Shown: positions 8,718 through 17,632 of the stretch, one piece after another
Layout of the letters: every line of letters starts with the position of its first letter
Numbering within the stretch: position 1 is the first letter of the stretch
Source of the DNA: Marinifaba aquimaris
GTDB taxonomy: Bacteria > Pseudomonadota > Gammaproteobacteria > Enterobacterales > Alteromonadaceae
Assembly (NCBI RefSeq): GCF_013328345.1
Contig: NZ_JABULX010000006.1
Coordinates: 1-64,000 of the forward strand
DNA length: 64,000 nucleotides
Direction: 5' to 3'
Translations under genes and position numbers: made by a program
The notes under the pieces: model-generated
The model's input: only the letters and a program-made list of their open reading frames with translations
Told to the model about the DNA's origin: nothing
Database searches by the model: none

Positions 8718-11147
8718 ATGGTAAACCCGAACTTACTAAAAAATGCCGTTGATCAAGTGGTAAATACACCATCGCCTTCAACCTCGGTTAACACCGCGAC
8801 CAAAAATTTATCGATAGAGTTCAAACCTGCAGTTATTCAGAGCTTGGAACAACAAGTTGCACAAATAAAGCTGCCACAAAATGCCAACCAAGTTATTAGC
8901 CTGCCTGTATCAAGAACAGAGGTTGAGCAACTCAAACAAAATGCCCATTTTCAGCTTGCATTACAACAAAACTATATTGTTATCCGCTCTAACGAAAATA
9001 AAACACAAACACAAACGCTCACTCAGGAGCAATTACTTGCCTTAGTCAAACAGAGCTTATTACTTCAAACAAGTAAAAACCCAAAAGGTGCTTTATTAAC
9101 AGCAGAGTTCAATAGTCAAAATGAGAGTAAGTTGGCGATTAAAATCTTCGATAAGGTCATCGATTTGCCTCTCGATAAAGCGAATAAAACGAATGAAGTA
9201 AATACAGGAAGTAAACCTGTAACTATACCGTTATTAGCACAACAGGAATCAGGGCAAATAAAACTGGGGAGCCTTGCTCCTGAAGCATTGTCCAAGTTAA
9301 CTCAAAGTCCAGCTAAAACATGGCAGGTACCATTAATTAGCCATATTATTGACCAAAAACAGTTTAACCAATTGCTTAAAATCAACTCAGGTAGAGTTGA
9401 AATAGCAGGTCAAAGTTATCAACTACCACCGCAACTTGCTGATTATTCAGGGAGCGCTAAATTTGTATCTCAGCAAGGAGACGTTTTTTTAAAGCTCGAT
9501 GAGAAATTAAACGTCCAAGGTAGAAACATCGCAGTAAATGTAAAGGAGCTTCTGAGTCATAACTATACATTTTTAAAACCCGACCCCAATAAAACAACTT
9601 TAATAGCTGAAACACTCGTCAGCATAAAACAAACTGATAAACAATTAGAATTAAATTTAGGCAATCAAAAGTTATTATTAGTCTTACCTGAAACGAAAAA
9701 ACCAAACGAACCTTGGTTAACTAAAAAGGTAAAAAGTGATCCAACAACCACAATTCCTAAACTCACTGCTAACATCGCCAATTTAAAAATTACAGATGAC
9801 AAGCTAATCTTATCCTTAGCAACTCAAGCAGAAATCAAAGATCTGACGTTTAACCTGACTGACTTATTGAAAAAACCTGCTAATCAACAAGCGATAGCCA
9901 ACCTCAGCAATCAATTTTTTAATCAGTTAACTCAATCTAAAAGTGCAGCGACTTGGCAAGTGTTAATTGAACAACTCAGCCTCAGTTCATCACTTAAACA
10001 AACAAAGCTAGCTGAAAACTATGAAGTCAAAGCCGCCTCAGACCTTAGTTCATTGCAAGTCACGCCACTCATTAAAAGTGACATAAAAATAAAACTGACC
10101 ACACAAATCAAAAGCCAATTAATTGAATTAGGGTTGATTAACGATAAAGTAAATACTCAGCCTGCCCCAAGTAATATACCTAAAGAGCAACAAAACCTAG
10201 CAAGCCAAAACATAACTAGCTTATTGAACTTAATTTCAACAAGTGCAAATAATGCTAACTCAACACTCTTAAGTAACAATCATATTCAACAAATGGTGAA
10301 CCAACTCGCCAAGCAAATCAATGCTCAAACATCAGTCAGTATTGCCAGTTCACTCAATGATATTCAGCAGCTCACCGACTCCGCTTCATCAATTGATTTA
10401 CCCATGGGGACTTTTACAGAAGAAGCAAAAAGGTTATCGAAAGGTGCGATAAGTGCTTTGAATCAAATTAATCAAAACATTCAACAACAGCAAGTACAGA
10501 ACTTTGTTACCAATCAATTACAGCTTCCCAGTCTTTTTCAAGGCGTGGTCAATAGTAGCAACCCACTTAATCAATTAGCCCAAGCTTTTCAACTATTGAT
10601 GACAGGTCGAGTTAACAGGGCAATTAATCACAATACCTGTAAACCAATTGATAAGGACATTACGACTGATAAAGGCAATAAACTAGATAAATTAGAACAA
10701 AGCTTGGCCGATACCATCAAGGCGAGTCAGCATAAACAAATTAAAACAGCCCAGAGTCAGCTCAAAGAACAAAATACCTTATTTATCAATTTGCCTATTT
10801 ATATTGATGGTCAGTTTTCAGATTTAGATATTGCCATCGAGGTAGAGCCTGGAGAGGAAGCAGATAAAAACGATAATCACAAACTCATCAAGTTTTCATT
10901 AAAGTTTGATTTAGCTGAACTAGGAAAAATGTTAACCAAAGCAGTCTTAATCGACCATGAATTAAAGTTAAACATTTATACCGAAAATAATATTACCGAA
11001 AACCGAACAAATAAATTTTTACCACAACTGAGAGATAAATTAGCCAATGCAGGTATCACATTGGTAGATAGTCGAATTACTAAAGGTAAAATCCCTGATA
11101 ACTTGTGGTCTGAAAACGCTCTCACCTCTCAATACCGGAAATTATAA
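8718..11147 (+). CDS. FliK-like flagellar hook-length control family protein (second copy)
   Basis: 809 residues. A long Gln/Asn/Ser/Thr-rich region of low complexity precedes a compact C-terminal domain (about 690-800). There L-P-I-Y-I-D-G-Q, I-K-F-S-L-K-F-D-L and L-R-D-K-L-A-N-A-G resemble the FliK C-terminal (Flg_hook) domain. FliK switches the flagellar export apparatus from rod/hook to filament substrates by acting on FlhB. The true fliK is at 29784-31928, so this is a paralogue. It has a strong GGAGAAGGA Shine-Dalgarno. Its stop abuts the start of a stand-alone FlhB C-domain gene, which supports a shared role at the export switch. The function of this copy is inferred. Confidence 0.65.
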   Translation: MVNPNLLKNAVDQVVNTPSPSTSVNTATKNLSIEFKPAVIQSLEQQVAQIKLPQNANQVISLPVSRTEVEQLKQNAHFQLALQQNYIVIRSNENKTQTQTLTQEQLLALVKQSLLLQTSKNPKGALLTAEFNSQNESKLAIKIFDKVIDLPLDKANKTNEVNTGSKPVTIPLLAQQESGQIKLGSLAPEALSKLTQSPAKTWQVPLISHIIDQKQFNQLLKINSGRVEIAGQSYQLPPQLADYSGSAKFVSQQGDVFLKLDEKLNVQGRNIAVNVKELLSHNYTFLKPDPNKTTLIAETLVSIKQTDKQLELNLGNQKLLLVLPETKKPNEPWLTKKVKSDPTTTIPKLTANIANLKITDDKLILSLATQAEIKDLTFNLTDLLKKPANQQAIANLSNQFFNQLTQSKSAATWQVLIEQLSLSSSLKQTKLAENYEVKAASDLSSLQVTPLIKSDIKIKLTTQIKSQLIELGLINDKVNTQPAPSNIPKEQQNLASQNITSLLNLISTSANNANSTLLSNNHIQQMVNQLAKQINAQTSVSIASSLNDIQQLTDSASSIDLPMGTFTEEAKRLSKGAISALNQINQNIQQQQVQNFVTNQLQLPSLFQGVVNSSNPLNQLAQAFQLLMTGRVNRAINHNTCKPIDKDITTDKGNKLDKLEQSLADTIKASQHKQIKTAQSQLKEQNTLFINLPIYIDGQFSDLDIAIEVEPGEEADKNDNHKLIKFSLKFDLAELGKMLTKAVLIDHELKLNIYTENNITENRTNKFLPQLRDKLANAGITLVDSRITKGKIPDNLWSENALTSQYRKL

Positions 11148-11450
11148 ATGAAGCAATCTGATAAAAAGGCTGTCGCACTTGAATACTCTGCACCTAAACC
11201 GCCGGAGGTGGTTGCAAAAGGGTTTGGCGAACTTGCTGAAGAAATTGCAAGTTTAGCAGAGCAAAGTGGTGTGATGCTCCATAAAGACGATGAATTAGCT
11301 AATTACCTAGCTCGGCTTGATGTCGGCAATCAAATACCCAAAGATGTTTATTATATTATCGCAGAGATAATTGCTTGGTCTTATGTGATTAGGGGTAAGC
11401 AGCCAGATAAATTCAATAATATACACGGCCGAATTGACCATAAGGCATAA
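11148..11450 (+). CDS. Stand-alone FlhB C-terminal-domain homologue (export-switch-like)
   Basis: 100 residues, matching the part of FlhB cytoplasmic domain after the cleavage site: A-V-A-L-E-Y near the start, P-P-E-V-V-A-K-G-F-G-E-L-A, L-A-R-L-D-V-G-N-Q-I-P, and a final hydrophobic helix. The N-P-T-H autocleavage motif and all membrane helices of full FlhB are absent. Such FlhB2/FhlB-type proteins resemble the cleaved FlhB fragment. The start codon directly follows the TAA of the FliK-like gene, so the two are co-translated. Full-length flhB is at 24216-25343. Confidence 0.8.
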   Translation: MKQSDKKAVALEYSAPKPPEVVAKGFGELAEEIASLAEQSGVMLHKDDELANYLARLDVGNQIPKDVYYIIAEIIAWSYVIRGKQPDKFNNIHGRIDHKA

Positions 11451-11458
11451 ATAGCTTG

Positions 11459-11905
11459 TTATGCTTTATTCGCATGCATCGAGAAAACCAATTCAGCTTC
11501 TGCGCGAGGGATCTCACACTCTTGCATGATCTCTTCAATAGTTGCGCCCTTAGCTACCATCTTAGCTGCTCTTGAGTAGAGTTTTGAACCAGCATCTTGC
11601 ATCGCGACTTCGTTCACTTTGTCAGTAACAGAGGCTATTTGTGAAGCCGTATTTTGTTGTATTTGTTGCAACATATTCGTTTGCTCAAGCTTAGTTTGCT
11701 GAATAGCTTTACCCATCCCAATGGCACCTTGACGTAACTCGTCAATACCTAGCTGAGATTGAGTTAGTTGTTTTCTTAAATCAAGAATTTGTGCTTTAAA
11801 GCGATCAGCTTGTTGCTTTGAGGAGAAAAATAGCAAGAATAGCACCGCCAACAAAAGAAAGTTGGCGGCAATAAGAGCATAAACAATAATGTCGTTATCT
11901 GGCAT
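11459..11905 (-). CDS. DUF2802 domain membrane protein
   Basis: 148 residues. One N-terminal membrane helix (about 8-27) is followed by a long coiled coil (about 30-105) and a C-terminal segment (K-M-V-A-K-G-A-T-I-E-E-I-M-Q-E-C-E-I-P-R-A-E-A) that looks like a small helix-turn-helix. DUF2802 genes commonly follow cheW in polar-flagellated gammaproteobacteria; the function is unknown. It is the last gene of the flagellar/chemotaxis cluster, 18 bp after cheW, and converges on the FlhB-domain gene with only 8 bp between stops and no visible terminator. Confidence 0.75.
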   Translation of the reverse strand: MPDNDIIVYALIAANFLLLAVLFLLFFSSKQQADRFKAQILDLRKQLTQSQLGIDELRQGAIGMGKAIQQTKLEQTNMLQQIQQNTASQIASVTDKVNEVAMQDAGSKLYSRAAKMVAKGATIEEIMQECEIPRAEAELVFSMHANKA

Positions 11906-11923
11906 TGGGCAATCGGATTTTTA

Positions 11924-12418
11924 TTAGAATCCGCTTATTTCATCCCATTCTTCATCATTTAGCAACTTATTCAAGTCAACTAGAATTAATAGCTCGCCAT
12001 CACGATTACTTACTCCTTGGATAAATCGGGCACTTTCATCAGTACCAACATTTGGTGCAGTATCAATTTCAGATGCTTTCAGGTAAACGACCTCAGCAAC
12101 ACTGTCTACTAAAATACCAATTACTTGTTTTTCAGCTTCAATAATTACAATGCGAGAGTTATCTGTGACATCAGCAGACATTAAACCAAATCGAGAGCGA
12201 GTATCAATTACAGTAACAACGTTACCACGTAAATTAATGATACCGAGTACATAAGATGGTGCACCTGGAACAGGTGCAATTTCAGTGTAACGCAATACTT
12301 CTTGTACTTGCATTACATTTATGCCATAAACCTCTTCATCAAGCTTAAAGGTTACCCACTGTAGAACTTCGTCGTCAGTTGCCATTGCATCAGATGATAA
12401 ATTTCTTTCATCACTCAT
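11924..12418 (-). CDS. cheW: Chemotaxis coupling protein CheW
   Basis: 164 residues, a single CheW domain (about 20-158) with V-M-Q-V-Q-E-V-L-R, P-G-A-P-S-Y-V-L-G-I-I-N-L-R-G and V-D-S-V-A-E-V-V. CheW links receptor tips to CheA in the chemosensory array. A short acidic N-terminal extension precedes the domain. The gene follows parP by about 50 bp and precedes the DUF2802 gene. Confidence 0.95.
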   Translation of the reverse strand: MSDERNLSSDAMATDDEVLQWVTFKLDEEVYGINVMQVQEVLRYTEIAPVPGAPSYVLGIINLRGNVVTVIDTRSRFGLMSADVTDNSRIVIIEAEKQVIGILVDSVAEVVYLKASEIDTAPNVGTDESARFIQGVSNRDGELLILVDLNKLLNDEEWDEISGF

Positions 12419-12471
12419 TCTTCAGCTCCAAATAAGAAATAAGTTTGAGAATTAAATAATTCTTTTATAAG

Positions 12472-13404
12472 TTAACTACCTAAACCTTGTTCTAGCAAAT
12501 CTATTAGTTGATTTACATTCAATAAGGCACACATTTTTTCTTTAACTAAGCCAGCCAACCAAGGTCTTTTACCTGCTCTCTCGCGCCATTTAACATCGTC
12601 TTGTGTTAGCGTCACTGTGTTAACTAGCTTTTCACAAGCTAACCCCCACTGACTTTCGCCTAACATAATTAAATATTTGTAATCGAGCTCTTCTTTCAAT
12701 TGCTCATCGTACTTTTCAGGCATTACCCACAATGCAGTATCAACTACATTAAGTTTCTCTTCACGGTGAACCATTACACCAATAAACCACTCAGGTTTAC
12801 CGAATAAACTATTAGTTTTATCTAAATTGTGAATACCACCGAGCTCAGTTAAAGGTACTGCAACAGTTAAACCCGCAACACTAAAAAAAAGAGCTTGGAA
12901 ATTACCTTCTCGATAAGACTCTTCTGCTGTCTTTGCCGGCGGTACACCAGCGATATCAGCTGTATTTACCTCTTCTGCAACTACAGGTTCAGCAGTAATT
13001 ACTTCGGCAACGGGTATAGGTTCAGCCTCTATAATCGGTTCACTGACAGGCTCAACTCTAGCCTCAACTTTTTCGGCTTGTTGCTCCGACGTTAGCAGAT
13101 TTACTTTTTCCAAAAGTTTAGCAACAGGCTTTAAATCTGTATCTGCTTCTTCTTCTCTTTCTTTAGTCGCAAGTGGTAATAATTGTGGTTTAGGTTTAGC
13201 TACAAACTGAGGTTTAGCTTCAACTTGCTCTATACTTGCTTGAGCTTTCGCTCTACTGGCAGCAGGCGCTTTGTCAATGACTACATCTGGACTTTCAACT
13301 TCAGCAACTGTTTCAGTTGCATCTTCAGTCAATAATTCAGACAAGTAATCTTCCATGACTTTTTCACTTGCAAATAAATGCTTATCCACGCTACTCAACT
13401 CCAT
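12472..13404 (-). CDS. parP: ParP-like polar chemotaxis protein (CheW-like C-terminal domain)
   Basis: 310 residues. A Pro/Glu/Val-rich disordered N-terminal half (to about 160) is followed by a CheW-like domain (about 165-305: F-F-S-V-A-G-L-T-V-A-V-P-L, G-I-H-N-L, W-F-I-G-V-M-V-H). In Vibrio, ParP uses this domain to enter receptor/CheA arrays and uses ParC to hold them at the pole. The identification rests on the domain plus the position between a ParA-like ATPase and cheW, with a 14-bp overlap with parC. A generic CheW-domain protein is the alternative. Confidence 0.8.
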   Translation of the reverse strand: MELSSVDKHLFASEKVMEDYLSELLTEDATETVAEVESPDVVIDKAPAASRAKAQASIEQVEAKPQFVAKPKPQLLPLATKEREEEADTDLKPVAKLLEKVNLLTSEQQAEKVEARVEPVSEPIIEAEPIPVAEVITAEPVVAEEVNTADIAGVPPAKTAEESYREGNFQALFFSVAGLTVAVPLTELGGIHNLDKTNSLFGKPEWFIGVMVHREEKLNVVDTALWVMPEKYDEQLKEELDYKYLIMLGESQWGLACEKLVNTVTLTQDDVKWRERAGKRPWLAGLVKEKMCALLNVNQLIDLLEQGLGS

Positions 13405-14170
13405 CTAACTGCATTAAGTAAGTGAGCAGAGTATTGTATGAAAAAACGCCTCTAGATTTAGGCGCATAAACGGAGGGTGGTAATTGCTCGTAGCTAGCAT
13501 TTCTAAATTTTGTATCAATTGGGATCACACTAGACCACACTTTGTCTTTATAGAGCGTTTTGAGCTCTTTATAGGCTTCCAGTGATGCTTTGGTTCGTTT
13601 ATCGAACATAGTTGGAATAATTGTGTGCTGATAATCTCTTTTTTGAGAGCGAGCCATTAACTTAAGAGTTCTCATCATTCGATCTAAACCTTTTAAAGCT
13701 AAGAACTCAGTTTGAACAGGGATCAAAATACGCTGACACGCCGCTAATGCATTTACCATCAAAACCCCCAGTACAGGAGGACAATCAATAAGTGCATAAT
13801 CATATTCATCTGCAACTAGATTCAGCGCATTTTTTAAAATAAGTCCCATGCCGCCTTGGTTACCCAAGCGTCGGTCTAAAGTGGCCAGAGCCATTGTCGC
13901 AGGAAGTATATCTAAACCATCAATTGAAGATGGACATAAAGATTGGCAAAGCTGCTCTTTCTGTAAGTTTTTACCCTGCACAAATAAATCAAAAACACTA
14001 TTATCGAGCTCTTCTGAGTCGATACCAAAATAATAGGTTAACGATGCATGAGGGTCTGTATCGACTAGCAGTACTCGATGGCCTCTTTGTGCAAGTAAGC
14101 CACCTAAAGTTACAGTTGAAGTTGTTTTCCCTACTCCACCTTTTTGATTTGCTAGCGCCCAAACAATCAT
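13391..14170 (-). CDS. parC: ParC-like ParA/MinD-family ATPase for polar chemotaxis arrays
   Basis: 259 residues. A deviant Walker A K-G-G-V-G-K-T-T lies at 10-17, with D-T-D-P-H-A-S-L switch I and I-D-C-P-P switch II. ParA-type ATPases of this chemotaxis subfamily (ParC in Vibrio) place chemosensory arrays at the old pole and help pass them to daughter cells. Here it lies between cheB and the ParP-like gene, as in Vibrio, not beside a parB, so chromosome partition is unlikely. It should not be confused with topoisomerase IV subunit ParC. Confidence 0.85.
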   Translation of the reverse strand: MIVWALANQKGGVGKTTSTVTLGGLLAQRGHRVLLVDTDPHASLTYYFGIDSEELDNSVFDLFVQGKNLQKEQLCQSLCPSSIDGLDILPATMALATLDRRLGNQGGMGLILKNALNLVADEYDYALIDCPPVLGVLMVNALAACQRILIPVQTEFLALKGLDRMMRTLKLMARSQKRDYQHTIIPTMFDKRTKASLEAYKELKTLYKDKVWSSVIPIDTKFRNASYEQLPPSVYAPKSRGVFSYNTLLTYLMQLDGVE

Positions 14171-14195
14171 ATTAATTTACGACAACATCCTTGAA

Positions 14196-15377
14196 TTAAC
14201 GACACGAATGTTGCTTGATTCGACCACCTATCTCATCCAATGGAATGTCCATTTCAGAAATACCGGCACTAGCGACTGCTTGTGGCATACCATAAACAAC
14301 ACAAGAAGCTTCGTCTTGAGCCCATATAGTAGAGCCTGCCTTTTTAAGGAGTCGAGAGCCTTCTCTTCCATCGGCTCCCATTCCGGTAAGGACAACAGCA
14401 AGTACACCATCACCGTAAATTTTTGCAGCAGAACCAAAACTCACATCAACACTTGGCTTGTAAGTCAAACGCGATGAATCATCTTTCATTACTTTAAGCT
14501 TGGCTTGGTTTGCACTACCTTCAACAAGCATTTGCGTACCACCTGGCGCTAAGTAAGCATGGGCGGGCCTTAAAATATCACCATTTTCAGCTTCTTTAAC
14601 CGTAATGGCACACATATTATTTAATCGGGTAGCAAAGGCAGGCGTAAACGCGCCGGGCATGTGCTGAATAATAATAATAGGAACAGGATAATTGCCTGGT
14701 AATTCAGTTAAAACCTTCTGTAAGGCTACAGGGCCCCCCGTTGAGGTACCGATGGCAAGAAGTCGATAAGGTTTGCTTCTTACAGGAGCAGAGACGGCAC
14801 TGCGCTTTACTGCTTCTCTAGAAGGTATTGACGTTGTTCTTTCCGTTGATGTTTTATTAGCAGCACCAAATCGGGAGCTTGGAACACTGCTTGGTCGGTC
14901 AGCAGGTTTTCGACTTGGCGTGATTGAACTTGTCCGAGCAGTGGTCGTTTGAGACAAGCTTGGTGCTCTTCTAAAGGTTCTTTGTTTGCCAAGTTGCCTG
15001 ATACGACTGAGTAAAAGCTCAACCGCATCATCTCGGTTCCTTGCAATATCCTCAAACTTCTTAGGTAAAAAGTCTAATGCACCTGCTTCTAAAGCATCCA
15101 GCGTTGCTTTGGCTCCTTCATGCGTTAAAGAGGAAAACATCAGGATATTGGTAGGACATTTAGCCATGATTTCACGTACAGCAGTGATACCGTCCATCAC
15201 TGGCATTTCTATATCCATAGTGATGACATCCGGCTTTAAGGCTAAGGTTTGCTCTATTGCTTCCTTGCCATTATTAGCAGTACCTATTACTTCAAGCTCT
15301 TTATCGCCATCGATAATCTCAGAGACCCGACGGCGGAAAAAGCTAGAGTCATCTACGACTAGTACTTTTATTGGCAT
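14196..15377 (-). CDS. cheB: Protein-glutamate methylesterase CheB
   Basis: 393 residues. The receiver domain (1-120) has acidic pocket D9/D10 and phospho-acceptor Asp55 in M-D-I-E-M-P. A Ser/Thr/Arg-rich linker (about 135-200) leads to a methylesterase domain with the catalytic Ser in G-T-S-T-G-G-P, His in Q-H-M-P and Asp in G-M-G-A-D-G. It demethylates and deamidates chemoreceptors after phosphorylation by CheA. The linker is longer than in E. coli. No cheR is seen in the window. Confidence 0.95.
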   Translation of the reverse strand: MPIKVLVVDDSSFFRRRVSEIIDGDKELEVIGTANNGKEAIEQTLALKPDVITMDIEMPVMDGITAVREIMAKCPTNILMFSSLTHEGAKATLDALEAGALDFLPKKFEDIARNRDDAVELLLSRIRQLGKQRTFRRAPSLSQTTTARTSSITPSRKPADRPSSVPSSRFGAANKTSTERTTSIPSREAVKRSAVSAPVRSKPYRLLAIGTSTGGPVALQKVLTELPGNYPVPIIIIQHMPGAFTPAFATRLNNMCAITVKEAENGDILRPAHAYLAPGGTQMLVEGSANQAKLKVMKDDSSRLTYKPSVDVSFGSAAKIYGDGVLAVVLTGMGADGREGSRLLKKAGSTIWAQDEASCVVYGMPQAVASAGISEMDIPLDEIGGRIKQHSCR

Positions 15378-15402
15378 TTAAATATCTCAATAACTTGGTT
15401 AA

Positions 15403-17616
15403 TTAACCGCGTTTAGCATAGTTCTTTAATAAACTTGGGATATCGATAATTAAGGCGATACCACCATCACTTGTAATCGTTGCACCTGCCATACCTGGCG
15501 TGCCTTGTAACAATGAATCAAGTGGCTTGATAACCACTTCTTCTTGACCGATTAAAGAATCAACTACAAAACCTATTTGTTTGCCGGCACCAATTTGTAC
15601 AACAACTACGTGGCCTTCTTCTTCGCCGTTAGATTCTAAACCTAACCTGTTCAACCATTTTTCTAAATAGAACAGTGGAATAGCTTTTTCGCGAACAATC
15701 ATCGTTAACTGACCATCAACCGTATTGGTTTTACTCATATCTAAGTTGATAATTTCGTTTACTGCCGCAAGAGGTAAGGCGTAAGTTTGTTGTGCAACAA
15801 CCACCATTAGGGTAGGTAAAATAGCAAGCGTAAGTGGAACTTTAATTTCTAAGCGAGTTCCCGTTCCTAATTCAGAAGTAATGTTTACCGAGCCATTGAG
15901 TTGAGAAATTTTAGTTTTCACAACATCCATGCCTACACCACGACCAGAGATATCTGAAATTTCGGTCTTAGTTGAAAAACCAGGTGCAAAAATAAGGTTA
16001 TAAGCTTCATTATCTGACATACGCGCAGCGGCGTCAGCATCTAAAATACCACGATCTATAGCAATATTTTTAAGCTTATCGGCATCCATACCCGCACCAT
16101 CATCTGTGATGGTAAGTAATATATGGTCACCTTCTTGAGAGGCAGCTAATCTAACAACACCACACCTTGGTTTTCCTTTAGCTTCCCTGTCGTCTGGCAT
16201 TTCAATACCGTGATCAACCGAGTTCCTAACTAAGTGAACAAGCGGATCGGCAAGTGCTTCAACCAAGTTTTTGTCTAAGTCTGTGTCTTCACCTTCTAGC
16301 TCAAGCGTAATTTCTTTGTTTAAACTTCTAGCTAAGTCTCTAACAACGCGAGGGAAACGACCGAATACTTTCTTGATTGGTTGCATTCGGGTCTTCATAA
16401 CCGCACCTTGCAAATCCCCGGTAACAACATCAAGGTTTGCAATGGCTTTACCCATATTTTCGTCGGCGCCGTTTACTGCCAAACTGACAAGTCGATTACG
16501 AACCAGTACCAATTCACCAACCATGTTCATTATTTGATCTAAACGCTTAGTATCTACACGAACAGTTGTTTCTTGTGTTGGAGCAGGTGGTGCAGCTTTT
16601 TTCTTATCGGCTGCAGCAGCACTTGGTTTTGGTGCTGCTTTTGCTGCTGGAGCAGGTTTAGCACTAGGTGCAGGAGCTGGAGCCGGCGTTGGTGCCGGGG
16701 CCGGTGTTGGTTCCGGAGCTGGAGTTGGTGCCGGAGCTGGAGTTGGTGCCGGAGCCGGAGCAGTAGTATTCGCTCCTGAAGGTGCACCTCCAGAACCGTG
16801 AAGCTCATCAAGTAAAGCTTCGAATTCATCATCCGTTATTTCATCACTAGAAGCAGGCGATGCCGCAGGAGCAGGAGCCGAAACTGGTGCTGGAGCAGGA
16901 GCTGTTTCATTGCTGGCACTGAATTGACCTTGACCGTGTAATTCATCAAGCAGTGCTTCAAATTCATCGTCAGTGATATCATCAGAGCCACTCGCAGCTG
17001 GAGCAGGCGTTGGCGCAGGACAAGGAGCAGGAGTCGGCTCTGCAGTAGGGCCCCCTCCAGCACCATGCAGCTCATCAAGCAATGCTTCAAATTCATCATC
17101 TGTTATTTCATCAACTGATGAATCGCCCTCTGGAGCAGCTGGCGTATCAAATAACTCAGGCTCATTTGCAGGTGCTGGGGCAGGAGTTGGAGCTGCAACA
17201 GGCTCAGGTGCAGCTGCTTCAGCACCTTCTGGTTCACTTAAACGGTGTAGCTCTGCTAGTAATTGAGGATCAGCTGCATCAGGCTCTTCACGATTTTGCA
17301 CATGAGCAAACATATCATTGATAGTATCTAATGCTTGTAAAATGACATCCATGAGTTCAGGCGTTACTGAACGCTGGCCATTCCTCAATGTGTCAAACAC
17401 ATTTTCCGCACCGTGACAGGCATCAACTAAAGTAGTTAAAGATAAGAAACCTGCACCACCTTTAACAGTGTGGAAACCACGGAATATAGCATTTAGCAGA
17501 TCGGCATCATCAGGATTATTTTCTAATTCAACAAGCTGTTCAGAAAGCAGTTCAAGAATTTCGGCGGCTTCAACTAAGAAGTCCTGCAAAATATCCTCAT
17601 CTAAATCAAAGCCCAT
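15403..17616 (-). CDS. cheA: Chemotaxis histidine kinase CheA
   Basis: 737 residues. The P1 Hpt domain (1-130) has the phosphorylated His49 (F-H-T-V-K-G-G-A). An unusually long Pro/Ala-rich linker (about 131-348) contains three near-identical copies of D-E/D-I-T-D-D-E-F-E-A-L-L-D-E-L-H-G (residues 169-185, 212-228, 258-274). Dimerisation P3, kinase P4 (H-L-V-R-N-S-V-D-H-G-I-E N-box, G-R-G-V-G-M-D-V) and CheW-like P5 follow. No ordinary P2 CheY-binding domain is evident. The kinase phosphorylates CheY and CheB. The linker repeats lie where Vibrio CheA carries its ParP-interacting localisation region. Confidence 0.95.
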   Translation of the reverse strand: MGFDLDEDILQDFLVEAAEILELLSEQLVELENNPDDADLLNAIFRGFHTVKGGAGFLSLTTLVDACHGAENVFDTLRNGQRSVTPELMDVILQALDTINDMFAHVQNREEPDAADPQLLAELHRLSEPEGAEAAAPEPVAAPTPAPAPANEPELFDTPAAPEGDSSVDEITDDEFEALLDELHGAGGGPTAEPTPAPCPAPTPAPAASGSDDITDDEFEALLDELHGQGQFSASNETAPAPAPVSAPAPAASPASSDEITDDEFEALLDELHGSGGAPSGANTTAPAPAPTPAPAPTPAPEPTPAPAPTPAPAPAPSAKPAPAAKAAPKPSAAAADKKKAAPPAPTQETTVRVDTKRLDQIMNMVGELVLVRNRLVSLAVNGADENMGKAIANLDVVTGDLQGAVMKTRMQPIKKVFGRFPRVVRDLARSLNKEITLELEGEDTDLDKNLVEALADPLVHLVRNSVDHGIEMPDDREAKGKPRCGVVRLAASQEGDHILLTITDDGAGMDADKLKNIAIDRGILDADAAARMSDNEAYNLIFAPGFSTKTEISDISGRGVGMDVVKTKISQLNGSVNITSELGTGTRLEIKVPLTLAILPTLMVVVAQQTYALPLAAVNEIINLDMSKTNTVDGQLTMIVREKAIPLFYLEKWLNRLGLESNGEEEGHVVVVQIGAGKQIGFVVDSLIGQEEVVIKPLDSLLQGTPGMAGATITSDGGIALIIDIPSLLKNYAKRG
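16663..16758 (-). repeat. Low-complexity repeat coding the CheA Pro-Ala linker
   Basis: Imperfect GC-richer repeats of about 18 bp encode a run of Pro-Ala-Pro-Thr units (CheA residues about 287-318). The base composition differs from the surrounding AT-rich DNA because of the Pro/Ala codons. It gives long antisense open frames that are not genes, and it is a likely site of length variation between strains. Confidence 0.8.
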
Positions 17617-17632
17617 GCAACGCTTCCTCTAT

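Noticed and set aside
13391-14170. Chromosome-partition ParA
   Set aside because: There is no parB or parS nearby, and it is placed between cheB and a ParP-like gene, which fits the chemotaxis subfamily.
16795-17112. Evenly spaced DNA repeats that could suggest a CRISPR or tandem array
   Set aside because: The repeats are in frame, diverge at synonymous positions and encode a conserved peptide in CheA, so they are protein repeats.
16554-17321. Several open frames in other frames of cheA
   Set aside because: They arise from the Pro/Ala-rich repeat coding; the translations are Leu/Gln/Arg, Ser/Trp/Arg or Gly/Ala strings.
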